NCBI GenBank assembly: GCA_030386875.1
Contig: CM059566.1
Span: 36,182,068 to 36,246,067, forward strand
Origin: Morinoia aosen
Lineage: Eukaryota > Arthropoda > Malacostraca > Amphipoda > Talitridae
Direction of reading: 5' to 3'
DNA length: 64,000 nucleotides
In this document: positions 10,886 to 24,222 of the stretch, piece after piece
Layout of the letters: each line of letters begins with the position of its first letter
How positions within the stretch are numbered: the stretch's first letter is position 1
The notes under the pieces: generated by a model
Database searches by the model: none
Told to the model about the DNA's origin: nothing
The model's input: only the letters and a program-made list of their open reading frames with translations
Program-made: the position numbers and the translations under genes

Positions 10886-13349
10886 AAACTTAGCACGACC
10901 CGCCGGTTTGTTGGATCGCAAGCAATGTGTTAATACTGAATGTTATCTTACAAAATGCTTCCAAATCCTTCCAAAATACGTGTTCAAGTTTGTACTCCTA
11001 TTGTGGTAATTTGAATACCAAGGGCAAATTTTAAAAATTAATTGTATCAGTGAGGAAATTCTGCAGCGCATCCTAACTCCGTAAATAACTGCGCGCACAG
11101 GCGCGAAATGTAACTGAATATTCAGTTCATTTTAATAAAATAATAAAACAGCGTTCATGTTCATTTCGTTGTATGAGAAGGAATTAAAACAGTTCACCAC
11201 AAAATCGCTTCCACTTCGAAATTAAAATGCGAGTTGAAAATAACGGAATATATCCCGTAAATAAATGCTGGAATTTTGTGATGAAACATGGAGAGCTAAA
11301 TAATTTCTGCAAAAGCAACTGCTATTTTATCTTCACAGCTAAATTACCTGGAAATTTGGTTCGAAAGGTTTATTATTTATCATGTTTTGTATCAGTCAAA
11401 CACGCGTACAGGTTTAAAAAAAAATAATGGAAAAGTTCTTCACAATTACTTTTACTTCTTTGTTTAAAAAGATTTCTTTGGGGATTCAATATCAACGCGA
11501 TTTCATGAATTCAATCAGGATAGTTGAAAATATTGCCACCGGAGGGTTTCTTCCTAGCAATTTGCTGCCAAGATCAGATGAAGACTTCAACTTCTACTCG
11601 TGCACCTAATATTGCTTAACTTGTTTTACTTCGTACGGAGTTTAGAGAATTATTATGTCGAGGAAAATCTGCAAGGGTTCTTTACTGGGTTTTACAGTTC
11701 CAGCGATACATGTTAATCACTTAACATTTATTTCAGTCTCAATTTTGTCATCTTATGCTGTTACCTGAATTTACGAAATCAACCGTCCTTATAATTTACT
11801 GAATTTGGCATTATTTCCATCCATAAAATATAAAATTTTAATGCCGGCTTAGGTCTTTGTAAAACAGCAATACATTTTTCGATTATTCTGTATTACTTTG
11901 TGTTTTCTGTGACATTAAAATGCGACTTCTTTTACAGTGCTTCACTATACATTCTCGATTCTGCTGAAACTCGCTCTGTTGATATTTTTTAAATGAGACT
12001 AACAGTGGAGGACTCTTCAACTTATGTCACTGAAGTACTTCTCGGGTGAACTACTTAATCTTGAAGTTTCATCGATTCGTGATTTCAGAAGTGATTTATT
12101 TTGACGTGTAAAGAAATTAGTGCCTCTCATCGTTCCTATTCGTTTCGTGTGAGTGCGACTCAATTACTGGAAACATTACTGGAATTTTTTACGACAATTG
12201 CAGTCTAAAACAAGTGACGTTTTTGTGCTTTCAGAGTTACGGAAGCTGATTGTAAAAGATTCAAATTTTGGATACTTGTGGCCTGAGTGGATGGTTTTTA
12301 TGTACAAAATCAGTGAAATTTACCATTTTTTTTATTCTGTTGAAAAGATTGAATCTATTACAAAATCTGAAGTTTTAATATGAGGGAAACTATCAGTGAA
12401 AAGGAATCAGTTGTACAGTCTGCTGACTTGACGAAAGGAAATCCAAATTTTTGAAGGTACTCACGATCACGCTTGAACTTTCAGTAATTTAGACGCGGAC
12501 TGATCTTCTGTACCATGAGCGAAGGAGAAAACCGGTATACGGGAAGCACAAATTTGTACAAGATCGCTGTCATTTGAAGAAAGTTTCATGCGCTAACTTA
12601 AACGATAAATATCCAATGCTGAATTTTTACTACGGTGATTCTCTACGTTGTTATGTTGTTGAATACGTAATAAGGAAGTTTTACAGTTTAAACTAGTTGT
12701 ACCCATTGACATCGTCCTACCAGCAATATAGTAGACTTAGCTAGTTAAACCGTAGTGCAACGTTAATCCTTATAGGCTGATTTCATTCACAAGTTCGTAT
12801 ACCTTTAAGAGTTTATTGAAGTTTTAGCAATACTGTAAAGCTCAGAGAGCATCTCGACCCAGTGCCCTCCTGTACCTCGTCGTTTTATAAGTGTTCTTAC
12901 CCACATATGCACCTCATTGTGATCAATTGTTCTTGTTGGAGTTACCTAAACTGGAAATCTGACTTTGTTCTCATGATCGCCGCCCTTCCCCGTTGCGCTT
13001 GGGCTTAGAACATTTACCTGACTGAAGCACATTCTATCCAACCAACCTTGGTACTGCTCTTAGCAAACTGAAAACCGCCTTTGCTTGTTGCACTTGTCGT
13101 TAGAAAACAACCTATGCTTCTGCTTCGGTCACGCAGTCAAGTAACTGTTCGCTCAAATCTTGTGAAAAATCTTCCGTAATATTGGGCAGCTCATACGAAC
13201 AATTTGATCTGTGCACCCCCCGGGAAGCCAAGGATAGACTTCTGTCCGTCGTTCACCAATAGAAGTTTGCTCCAGCATCTTTCAGCTTCTCTGGTTTAGC
13301 ACTTGCGTAGGTGGGAGAAAATTGTGTCTCGACTCCCGAATAAACTTAC
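10886..13349. other. No recognised feature
   Basis: 2.5 kb of AT-rich DNA. Short open frames only, no repeats recognised by eye. Confidence 0.45.
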
Positions 13350-13421
13350 CTCAGGTCTCGCTGGACTGAGTGGTAGTGAAGTGTTGAACGTGGAGCTAGG
13401 AAATCGAAAGCGGGTGTTCAT
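13350..13421 (-). CDS. Candidate first coding exon on minus strand, unknown gene
   Basis: On the minus strand, ACAAAATGAAC opens 24 codons (MNTRFRFPSSTFNTSLPLSP, then ARPE) ending exactly at a consensus donor GAG|GTAAGT, with GT at 13349-13348, phase 0. It lies 1.4 kb from the plus-strand candidate exon at 14840 and points away from it, so the two could share a bidirectional promoter region. A short open frame next to a good donor can arise by chance, and I recognise no family. Confidence 0.25.
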
Positions 13422-14839
13422 TTTGTCCGCACATTATTATTCCCGTTGATGGAAAGGTGCTCTCTGGAACACTCGTGATTCCTTGCTGAGAAATAAAGCT
13501 ATTTGACGGAATTTAAACAATGAAATCACGCAGCATTTAACTTCGATCTAGGAATTGGCTGGCATCGAGTTGACAGAGCAAAGAAAACTCACGCGTGTTC
13601 GTCGCATGTCATAATGGAATATCTTCTTCGTGAATAATTTGCGTGAAAAACTCGTAATTCTCATAGATTCTTAAAGATAGATTACTACTAAGAAAGGATA
13701 AACTGATATCGCTTGCACATACGGCTGTTGTGGTGTGGAGCAATTCCCAGGACTGGAAAATTCTACACCCCTTCCAAAGTTAAAGCTGAAGCAACAAATA
13801 GAATGCCTTATTATGTTGGTCATAATCTGACATTGAACAAGATAGACATTTCAAACTAAGACTACTTTTATTTTGAATATCCATTATTGAAGTTTAATTG
13901 TGAGTGGTATCGATAGTGAAGAGGATACAGAACTCGCGGGCTCGAGACTCCTCAATCGTGGACACTGACCCCAAATCAACTTTGACTCATTTTGGAAACG
14001 TGAAATTGTTTTTTATTGGAGATTGTGCTCACTCAATTTGCAATTTGAACTTTATCTATAGTGAGTGCGTTGCAAAGGCAATTTAAAAAAAATGTGAAAA
14101 TTTTTATCACCGGTGAGTGTACTATAGATGCAGTTTTAAATTTCTTCCCATACGTTTGACCTCTCAATAATGAGCGACTGTGACCAAGTCAATGAATAAC
14201 GAATTATGTAAAAGTTACTTTGTAAGCTGGAAAATACCGAAAAAAAATTAATCGCGAGACCCACAGAATAAACGTCACAAAGATCACCTGACTTGCACGT
14301 GCATTATTAACTCTGAACATATTTAGAAACTTTTGGGAGTTTGTCAGAAAGTCGCGTGTTGCAACTAAAGTATTCGAAAAATATAACAGAAAAAATTGCC
14401 GCAAGTTTGCGTTATGAGCAAGAAAAGAGCCTGGAAATTGAAGTCCGAATTTACACTTTGTTTTGCTGTATTGAGAGGCAAATAGAGTGAAGCATTTCGA
14501 AACTTTGCAACTAGAGTTTAGACTTCTCGAAAAGTGGTCGAGTGGTTAGGTAATTTTGGACAAAGTTTTGTGACATATACTCTTGTTAAAAAAACATTAG
14601 GAGAAAAAGAAGTTCGTGAAAATTGTTATGCCGAAAATAGAGAGAAAACCGAATTTGATTTTGGAGAACACAGAAAACTAAGCAAAAAACAACCTTTAAG
14701 AAGGAAAATACAGAACTCTCTCTTCAAAGTTCCGGGTAATATATCGGAAAGAAGCCTCGCCTCGTGGAGGAGAAATCAGACCAGAACCGATCTTGGTGCT
14801 CCTTGAGAAGAAGACAAAACCGAAAACTAAGCTCACAAG

Positions 14840-14929
14840 ATGGCAGGTCGGTTTGCCGGAGCCCGGATGGGGCTGAGCCATCAGTCGAAGAAGGCCGACG
14901 AAGCTCGCAACAAACGCAACAAAAGCAAG
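14840..14929 (+). CDS. Candidate first coding exon, unknown gene
   Basis: A GC-richer island where ATG (context ACAAGATGG) opens 30 codons beginning MAGRFAGARMGLSHQSKKAD and ending in a very basic stretch (ARNKRNKSK). It runs straight into a consensus donor, AAG|GTAAGT, at 14930, phase 0. Possible acceptors follow at 15067 (after CTTTCTTTTTCAG; 42 codons to a stop) and 15182 (after AAAAATTTCAG; a basic peptide starting RNSGNRRRV). I do not recognise the protein. The start context, composition and donor argue for a real exon; the lack of a known relative and of a proven second exon argue for caution. Confidence 0.42.
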
Positions 14930-15196
14930 GTAAGTTTTCGCCAGGGGCTTACGAAGCGCTCGCGAATTTTTGTGCGGTGTTCCGATGATCGCGCGAAAAG
15001 ATCTCTTGTGGTTGAATAGCGTCTGTCTCACGCGAAAGAAAAATTTATTATGTTCTTTCTTTTTCAGAGTGTGTGTTTCTGGTTTGTACTTACTCGTGGA
15101 AATCAACTTGATTTTCATTTGAAATGGTTTCCTGAATATGTCACAGATTTGAATACGTGTGTTTATACTTCAAAAATTTCAGCGCAACAGCGGTAA

Positions 15197-17050
15197 CAGA
15201 CGACGCGTTTGTTGTGTGTGCGAGCCTCAGCGTGTTATGTATTGGAAAAATGTATTATTGAGGGTGTGAATTCCATTTTAATGGGTGAAAAAAATTTCTG
15301 ATGATCACTAAAATCAACTCAAAAAATATTCCAGAATGTCTTTTGGGTATCGGTATAGAAATATATTTATAGATTTGTATTTTCTTGATAAACGTACCTA
15401 TCTAAAAATATCCGAAGATGCGCTGTTCTAAACGACCTTTAGATGCAATTATTTACGAAGAGTAGGTGTAAATATGATCGTAAATAGCTCACTTTAATTG
15501 GCGTTCACCCGCTGGGCTCAAGATTGAACGTAGAGATTTGATTTTGCAGTGTTGTAATACGTAAATTTTGTTGGTTTAATCTGCGCTGCTGTTTTTGAGA
15601 GCTGCATTTTTTGTACTCGGTCTTTGCATCAAAAAAAACATTTTTTTTCGAGAGCATTAAAGATATATAAAATGCAATGAACTTGAAGTGAATGCTCTTG
15701 ACCACTTGAACATTTTTCAATCATTGGCAGGCAGATATCCTGAAAAGAAAACTATGTACGTTTTTACAAGTCTTTGATAATATTTATGAAACGCTTGATT
15801 GCTCATCACCGCCGACTACCTGCTTCCAATAATAACACAGGACAAAATTCAAAACTCCCGCATGCTATGATATGCACACAGTTTTTATCAAGAACTCATC
15901 ACACGAAGAATATTTGCCCGAAGTTATTTACAGAAATAACTTTGTCCAACGGATCCAGGGTGGGGTAATATAGCTCAACATCGGCTTACGATGAAATACT
16001 TGAATCGAACCAGCCGACAGCGGTTGCTGTTGACAAAGGCAGGGAGATGTGAAGTAACAAACTGAATATTTGATGTTCAATTTTTTCATTGTTGAATTTT
16101 TATTTCATGAATTTAGTTGCTGTCTTGACGATTCGTGTTCCAGTTGTTTGGGTCTCTTGTTTGCTGATATTGCACATAAGTTGAAAATAGTTTTTTCATT
16201 ACTCGAGGCATTAGAATATAGCAGTTATTCAACTCAAGTGAAAAAAAACTCAATTTCTATACGAAGTTTTCAACACTTTTCAGCATTATGTTAGCTCAAC
16301 TCGCTATATATATATATATACATATATATCAATTTTTTCAGTAAGCGTCGATGATCATTAACGAGCATTTTTAATTGGCTAGTTACGAAACTGTAAAAAA
16401 AATGCTAAAGAAACTTGCACGAACTAACCAAATTTCAGGCCCCTGCAATAACGGAGAATCAGATACCGCAATTATATTCCATTCTGCGAAGTCTGATCTC
16501 TGTTAACAGCCTCCACTGCCCTAATGAATTGTCCAAGCTCGGCGCAACTTCCCTGCTTCGGTCGATGAGCTGGTGTAGTCGCAGGACATTGAGTTCATTC
16601 TCATTATTATTAGTAGTATTATTATTATTAGAGTAATTACTTAACAGTTAATTCTCATCCTGGAGCGCGTAAGAATATTCACGTTTATAGGTTACTGATA
16701 AAAATCGAAAATATTGATGTACTTATGGCAATGCGGACACGGGTTATAACTAAACGGCATTTAATCCTTCCAACATGCATTTTTTCCATTGGTGATACAG
16801 CTGTTGAATAAGAAAAATTCGCATAAGAGTCTTTTTTTCTTATAATAAATTGTCCTATACCAGGGGAAATGGATCTTATTTATTTGAAAAGCTTAAAAAC
16901 GAGGAAATGATCAAATGAAGATAAATTTTTAACAATAAAATATTACTGTGCGTAAACTCAGGTGCACTTTCATTGAAAAGCAACACAGAAAATAAATCAA
17001 CTGTGTTTGAAAAACTCACTTTTTCTGCAGTACAAACAGTTCCATCAAGA
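15197..17050. other. Microsatellites in otherwise featureless DNA
   Basis: A (TA)n tract lies at about 16304-16330 and an imperfect (ATT)n at about 16600-16632. A frame after the acceptor-like CAAATTTCAG at 16438 is GC-richer but unrecognised. Confidence 0.45.
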
Positions 17051-17471
17051 GGTATGTTGAACTCCTTCCGAGGAATGTTGAACTCCTTCCTGGGAATGTT
17101 GAACTCCTTTCTGGGAATGTTGAACTCCTTTCTGGGAATGTTGAGCTTCTTGCTGAGAATGTTGAGCTCCTTCCTGGGAATGTTAAACTCCTTCCTGGGA
17201 ATGTTGAGCGCCTTCCTGGGAATGTTGAGCTCCTTCCGGGGAATGTTGAGCTCCTTCCGGGGAATGTTGAGCTCCTTCCGGGGAATGTTGAGCTTCTTCC
17301 GGGGAATGTTGAGCTTCTTCCGGGGAATGTTGAGCTTCTTCCGGGGAATGTTGAGCTTCTTCCGGGGAATGTTGAGCTTCTTCCGGGGAATGTTGAGCTT
17401 CTTCCGGGGAATGCTGAGCTCCATCCGGGGAATACTGAGCTCCTTCCGGGGAATGTTGAGCTTTTTCCGGG
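17051..17471. repeat. 21-bp minisatellite, about 20 copies
   Basis: Unit contains GAGCTTCTTCCGGGGAATGT. Units are more varied in the first half (CTTCCTGGGAATG forms) and nearly uniform from 17220 on. The stop-free unit creates open frames on both strands; none is taken as a gene. Confidence 0.94.
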
Positions 17472-17874
17472 ATTTATTTCCAAGAATTGGTCGAGTTTTT
17501 CTCAGCTTATCCTAGTTCGATTCGCAGTGCCTCCAAGTAGACATATTATTCTCTAACGAAGTTGGAGATGCAAGAAAACTGAAAAACTCTTTTTTTGTTG
17601 TTATCAACAGTACCCCCGAACAAGACTGAGGCTCTTCCTCTCATGGAAAATTACCGATGTGTATTATTTTCCAATCTTTCGTGTACTGTGTATGGCTGAC
17701 ATAACCCCAGCTTTGTTCTATAAAATTTTGCAACGTTCATATTATTTTTTCTAACGTGAGAATAATTAATGATGAGGGGTAAAGAGTTGTCAGTTGAAAC
17801 TTTAGCTGTTTTACTATTTGAGTTCCTATTCGAGAGCATTCTTTCTCCATTATTGTCATTGAAATTTGCTCATT

Positions 17875-18255
17875 AGAGAGGCCCCTAAGGGGGACAAAAC
17901 CATTGTATCTATTGGAATTAGCGCTCCCAGTGGGAAATGCGTGAGGGCCCGAGCTGAGATTTAGGTAGGCATTCTATTTGTTGAAGTAAAATGCTGATTT
18001 TTTTGGTATGTTAAGGACTGTCTATTTCGGTTCACTGCTGTACTGTTTTTCAGCACCTACTAATTTTTACTTCAACATTTATTTTGTTACATGAAACTCT
18101 CAAATTACTGTTTCTATGCCACTTTTGCATAGATTCTGTGTTCCCGTATCTCCATACTGAAGAGTCCCTTCTTCCTTCCTCTCTTTAGAACGCTTTTTTG
18201 CGGTTAGGGTGGCTTACACTAACATCTAATCCAATCTAATGTAATCTAATCTGTT
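17875..18255 (+). mobile_element. Family A repeat
   Basis: Copy with the long head (GCCCCTAAGGGGGACAA), body and a clear tail of several TCTAATC units. Confidence 0.75.
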
Positions 18256-18429
18256 CATAAGAGCGCAGAGCGGCACAGAAGATTGTCAGGTTCTTCGTTA
18301 GCGTCTCTCACAACCTTCAGAAGCGCACAAAATTCCTGAAAAACATTGAAGGAAAATCTGTTGTTCAGGATCTGAGAGCGAGCAGGCAGTTTTTGTATAT
18401 TCTTGGATGCAAATCAGCAAAACTGGGAC

Positions 18430-18930
18430 ACAATATCCTGAACTTTTGCCTTCAAGGGCGGAGCAAGCGCACGGCCGCCTGAAAACGCTTCCTTTTCTTC
18501 TGCCTGAAAACTGAAGCAGTTGCTTTGTGAAGCTTCGTTGCAGCTCAAAAGTTTTAAGCAGATAGCTTCTTTTCTCGCGAATATTCAGTAGCTTTCTTTG
18601 CCGCGCTGCGCTGGCCAGTTCAGCGCGATAATTTTCATTGAGCTGTAAAGTTTCGTCTTGATGCCGTAGGTTTTTTACCTCGCGCTACAGAGCTCTTTAA
18701 TGTTCGCGGCCGGAAATTAGCCGGAACAAAAATTGTATCCTTCCTCCGGTTCTGCATTTTATGCGCCGAGGTCAGAAATGAAACTCCGCCGCTTATTTTG
18801 CGTTTGATACCGAACTGGGAAGGGGGGTTGGTGCGCAACAGCAAAACTCTGCAGGGCTCGTCTGAATTGTGGCTGTTCAAACTCGACTGCAGCAGCAGTT
18901 ACGGTGTTGTGGAACCTGGCGGTTATGTTT
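18430..18930. other. CpG-richer block without a gene
   Basis: About 500 bp clearly richer in GC and CpG than its surroundings (GCGCTGCGCTGGCC, CGCGGCCGG). Frames on the minus strand are open for 80-110 codons but unrecognised. It could be regulatory or an old element. Confidence 0.35.
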
Positions 18931-19129
18931 AGAATTGCAATTGCATTTAACTTGTTCACTGCGTGTTCATACAAATGTGCAGAACTTTGTATATTGCTCA
19001 TTTGCGTACTAGTATCATTGAACAACATTTCAGTTATTAGACTACCTTTATTTAAATTAGAATATGGCAAACATGTCAAAATGTTTTCATGCAATTATAT
19101 TTTTCCCCGATTCTTAGATAGGATGAATA

Positions 19130-19440
19130 AGTAATCGAGCACTAAAGACGGGCTTTTAGTTGTGTGCTACTTCCATCCAAACTAAACCGACCGCAGCAAC
19201 TGCACAAACGAAGCTTAACACTGTGACTGCGACGTGCGCCACGGAGGTCATTTTCATAATGCTGCTGACCGACCAGTAGTCGCAAACTCAATTTTCATAA
19301 ATACTTAATCAGTGCTAAAAGAAGGCACGATCCAGATCATGGTTGGTATTTTCAAAATAGTTTACTACAATTAACTTTAAATTTGAGTTTGGGGTTGAAC
19401 TTAATCTTTAGTTGCCGCAGTCAAAGAGTTAACACAATGT
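19130..19440 (+). mobile_element. Family B1 repeat, longest copy
   Basis: About 310 bp. Motifs: CACTAAAGACGGGC, CCGCAGCAACTGCACAAACG, GACCGACCAGTAGTC, ATAAATACTTAATCA and CTTTAAATTTGAGTT. Other B1 copies are at 30960 and (inverted) 60285, with head fragments at 19615 and 47215. Confidence 0.7.
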
Positions 19441-19614
19441 CTGCCAATAGGAACACATGAGTAGCATTGAGTACCACTAGGTAAATTGTATATTTACGTA
19501 CCAGAGTAAATGAACAGCATTACAATTATTCCAGCACCTTTTTAAAAAAAGATTCAAGCATACGAGGAAAAACATCATCTTGTTATTGCATTTCCACACT
19601 AGTTGCAATATTTA

Positions 19615-19700
19615 TTCGAGCAGTAAAGTCGTTTTTTAATCTATGCCACTTACAACCCTACTAATCAAGAGACCCCTGGACGCACATGTGCGTCAAGCGG
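19615..19700 (+). mobile_element. Family B1 head fragment with palindrome
   Basis: Starts ATTCGAGCAGTAAAGTCG like the other heads, then departs into the perfect 16-bp palindrome GACGCACATGTGCGTC (19679-19694). Confidence 0.5.
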
Positions 19701-20489
19701 TAAAGAACGTATTAATGTGTGAAGGTATTAAAATAGTAATAGGCATTAGAGATAGAAATTTTCCACGCAGAACGGTTTTGTACTTAGCTTCACGACTAAA
19801 TCGTTAGTGAAGTCACGTGATGGAAAGACCACAGTACGTCAAAATTTCTAAGTTTATTTAGCTTGTTTGAAATTTACCGTCGTTTGGTTGAGGGAGCCAA
19901 AACTTTTCATGAAAGTTTTTGACATCCTGTTTTGAATTGAACTCGTCAAGTGGTAATTATTGTTGAGTTTGATTAGCATTGATTTTTATTTAATTTGATT
20001 GTTGAATTATTCAACATTGATGAAAATAAGTTATGATGATCAAAGATGGCAAATGATTTTGGTACTATACAGTTCTGGACTTTATGTCAGGAGATGTATT
20101 GCTGCAGTGAATGTGAAATTTCAAGGTTCACATCTCCTGGAGGACTTTCAACTTTGTATCAAGAAATAGTTTCAGAATTATTTTCATAAAAGAATTTTCA
20201 AAAAAAAAAATTTATTTTCATAAGAAAAATTTTGAGAGCATTATTTCAGTATTATAGTCACTTCAATTTATTCATGAGATTTGTTCACGACGTTTCAACT
20301 ACAAAAGTTCTTATACGAGTGTATATTAAACCTGGATCTTACTTCATAGTTTTTAAAGGCAAATAAGTGGACTCAGTATATAATTTTAGGGCGTTTTTTT
20401 GACGATGTAGAAAGTTCGTGTGATTAAATCACTCGTATGATTAAATCAGTAGCTCTCGCATTTTGGAGAATTTTTTTTGTTCTGGTACC

Positions 20490-22528
20490 TTTATTTCCGT
20501 ATACCTTACATTGTTTTCCGTATACCTTACATTTATTTCTGTATACCTTACATTTATTTCCGTATACCTTACATTTATTTCCGTATACCTTACATTTATT
20601 TCCGTATACCTTATATTTATTTCCGCATACCTTATATTTATTTCCGTATACCTTATATTTATTTCCGTATACCTTACATTTATTTCCGTATACCTTATAT
20701 TTATTTCCGTATACCCCACATTTATTTCCGTATACCTTACATTTATTTCTGTATACCTTACATTTATTTCCGTATACCTTATATTTATTTCCGCATACCT
20801 TACATTTATTTCCGTATACCTTATATTTATTTCCGTATACCTTACATTTATTTCCGTATACCTTACATTTATTTCCGTATACCTTACATTTATTTCCGCA
20901 TACCTTACATTTATTTCCGTATACCTTATATTTATTTCCGTATACCTTACATTTATTTCCGTATACCTTACATTTATTTCCGTATACCTTATATTTATTT
21001 CCGTATACCTTACATTTATTTCCGTATACCTTATATTTATTTCCGCATAGTTTACATTTATTTCCGTATACCTTATATTTATTTCCGTATACCTTACATT
21101 TATTTCCGTATACCTTACATTTATTTCCGCATACCTTACATTTATTTCCGTATACCTTATATTTATTTCCGTATACCTTACATTTATTTCCGTATACCTT
21201 ACATTTATTTCCGTATACCTTACATTTATTTCCGTATACCTTACATTTATTTCCGTATACCTTACATTTATTTCCGTATACCCCACATTTATTTCCGTAT
21301 ACCCCACATTTATTTCCGTATACCCCACATTTATTTCCGTATACCTTACATTTATTTCCGTATACCTTACATTTATTTCCGTATACCTCACATTTATTTC
21401 CGTATACCTTACATTCATTTCCGTATACCTTAAATTTATTTCCGTATACCTTACATTTATTTCCGTATACCTTACATTTATTTCCGTATACCTTACATTT
21501 ATTTCCGTATACCCCACATTTATTTCCGTATACCTTATATTTATTTCCGCATACCTTACATTTATTTCCGTATACCTTATATTTATTTCCGTATACCTTA
21601 TATTTATTTCCGTATACCTTACATTTATTTCCGTATACCTTACATATATTTCCGTATACCTTACATTTATTTCCGCATACCTTACATTTATTTCCGTATA
21701 CCTTACATTTATTTCCGTATACCTTACATTTATTTCCGTATACCTTACATTTATTTCCGTATACCTTACATTTATTTCCGTATACCTTATATTTATTTCC
21801 GCATACCTTACATTTATTTCCGCATACCTAACATTTATTTCCGTATACCTTATATTTATTTCCGTATACCTTACATTTATTTCCGTATACCTTACATTTA
21901 TTTCCGTATACCTTACATTTATTTCCGCATACCTTACATTTATTTCCGTATACCTTACATTTATTTCCGTATACCTTACATTTATTTCCGTATACCTTAC
22001 ATTTATTTCCGTATACCTTACATTTATTTCCGTATACCTTACATTTATTTCCGTATACCTTACATTTATTTCCGCATACCTTACATTTATTTCCGTATAC
22101 CCCACATTTATTTCCGTATACCCCACATTTATTTCCGTATACCTTACATTTATTTCCGTATACCTTACATTTATTTCCGTATACCTTACATTTATTTCCG
22201 TATACCTTACATTTATTTCCGTATACCTTACATTCATTTCCGTATACCTTACATTTATTTCCGTATACCCCACATTTATTTCCGTATACCCCACATTTAT
22301 TTCCGTATACCCCACATTTATTTCCGTATACCCCACATTTATTTCCGTATACCCCACATTTATTTCCGTATACCCCACATTTATTTCCGTATACCCCACA
22401 TTTATTTCCGTATACCCCACATTTATTTCCGTATACCCCACATTTATTTCCGTATACCCCACATTTATTTCCGTATACCCCACATTTATTTCCGTATACC
22501 CCACATATATTTCCGTATACCTTACATT
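20490..22528. repeat. 21-bp minisatellite, about 97 copies
   Basis: Unit contains TTATTTCCGTATACCTTACA. Variants CCGCATACC, CTTATATTT and CCCCACATT recur in runs, and blocks of several units repeat together (for example around 20820-21000 and 21060-21240). A run of 12 CCCCACATT units lies at the right end. The unit has no stops, so a minus-strand frame of 712 codons (YTEINVR repeated) is an artefact. Confidence 0.96.
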
Positions 22529-23080
22529 CCTGCGCACGTCGCATGTTTTGGAGAGTTTCGATTTGAGCAGACCGCACATTTCAGCAAAATAATCATTTCA
22601 GTGTATCACTTATTTCAGTATTTGCGGATTTTATCAGATCCGCTGTTTTAGCTAATTGTCCATTTCATCAGTTCAGTTTTTGTATATCATCTTATTTTCC
22701 TTTTCATTAGATTTTATGTTTTTGCATACCAGCCGTTTCGGTACATGATACAGATCAACATTAATCATTTTACGATATCATACAGATCAATTTGTCACTC
22801 AGTTCAGTATCTTGCCCATTTTAGCATCTCACAGATTTCAGCCTCTCGCCCATTTCAGCTTCTCGCCTTTTCCAGTGTCTCCCCTTTCCAGTATCTCAAC
22901 CATTTCAGTCTGTCACCCATTTATACATTTCGCCTATTTCAGTATCTCTACTATCAGAGCGTGCCGCCCACTTCAGCTTCTACAACATCTCAGAAAATCA
23001 CAACTTTCACCACGTCTTGCATTTCAGCTTCTACACCATCCCAGAAAATCACGACTTTCACCACGTCTTGCATTTCAACG
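22529..23080. repeat. Decayed tandem repeat, about 20-23 bp, plus a 51-bp pair
   Basis: CATTTCAG(T/C)(A/T)TCTC-like motifs recur every 20-23 bp with much variation. Near 22975-23075 a 51-bp unit containing CATTTCAGCTTCTACACCAT and CACCACGTCTTG occurs twice. It looks like the eroded edge or ancestor of the adjacent uniform array. Confidence 0.65.
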
Positions 23081-23994
23081 CCTTCACTCCACCACTGCAA
23101 ACGAGTACATTTAAGTTCTGAGTTAGATGTCACTTCAAAAATTCGCTTTGCGAAGTACAGAATCCTTCCGACCATTTGAAGAGGACTCGTTCCTACTCCC
23201 CTCATTTTAAAGCGACGCTTGCACGGATTTTTGAACTTGAAGCAGACCCGGGGCACGTCTCCAGCACTTGCAGAATAAACTACGTCCCGAAAAATTCTGT
23301 TCTAGATTTAACAGCGCTGCTACGAAACACTTTTTTGTTGTGTTTGAGACATCTAAGGCGCTCAAGTCTGATCTCGAGCAATTCCTACGGGATTTCACTC
23401 GCTCGAGGCTCGGCGAAAAAAGAATTACACGCACGTCGTTCCTTGGTTTACATAAGCCTGTCAAATTCAAAGAAGGTCGCGGTCTGATCTCGTGTCAGCT
23501 TACGTAACATCTTTTCCATGCGTTGTCTACGTCAGCGTAATCTCGCACGGGGAGAGGCTAGCAAAATAGTAATACTTACTTTTCAGGAGTTAAGGCTTCA
23601 AAATAAGTGTTGTGTTGAAGCTGACTCCTGATATATGTTTTTATCATGCAAATTTTGAGATGTTACTTTTCAACTACAAGTGATCAAGTCTTGTGCGTTC
23701 CAGCGAAGTATTTCATGAGACAATGTGTCGAAAGAATTCTTCATGTGAATAAAATTTTTGAAAATGCAAGCAATTATTTTTTGGAACATTTAACGCCAAA
23801 CAGTTCGTACAAAACGCATAGGTCCGTAGGAATTCTGATGTTAGTTCTTACTAAATAATCTCGAACATGGCGGCTACAAAACATTAAAAAAGACTTAGCG
23901 GTAACTTTCTCCATTCAATCAAGTTCTCACCCTCGACGCATCTCTCAAAAGCGTTTACATACCTGCGTAGTGTATCCGATATGATTTGGGTGTG
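23081..23994. other. GC-richer patch, then no recognised feature
   Basis: 23150-23510 is GC-richer, with overlapping frames of 80-103 codons on both strands but no recognised protein. The rest is AT-rich. Confidence 0.4.
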
Positions 23995-24222
23995 CTCTTT
24001 TCAGCACCTCTGACTTTCTTCTTCAATTTTTATCTTGTTTCTTGACTTTCCTTCATATCTTACTGTTTCTATGCTCACGGGATCCTTTACGGGAACACCC
24101 TTTGTGCGTAGATTCCACGTTCCCTTAACTCCATACTAAATGGTGCCTTCATCCTTCCTCTCTTTGAACATCTTTGTTGAGGTAAAGGGAGGCTGAAACT
24201 AATTTGTAATCAATCAATTTGG
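23995..24222 (+). mobile_element. Family A repeat, 5'-truncated
   Basis: Begins at TTTTCAGCACC and has the long hairpin insert (GGGATCCTTTACGGGAACAC). Confidence 0.7.

Noticed and set aside
16876-17515. Frames with NIPRKKL, FPGRSST or SFRGML repeats
   Set aside because: 21-bp minisatellite read on both strands.
20441-22579. A 712-codon minus-strand frame and shorter frames (YTEINVR, KCKVYGN, HLFPYTL repeats)
   Set aside because: Product of a 21-bp unit without stops. Several frames are open on both strands and nothing but the repeat supports coding.
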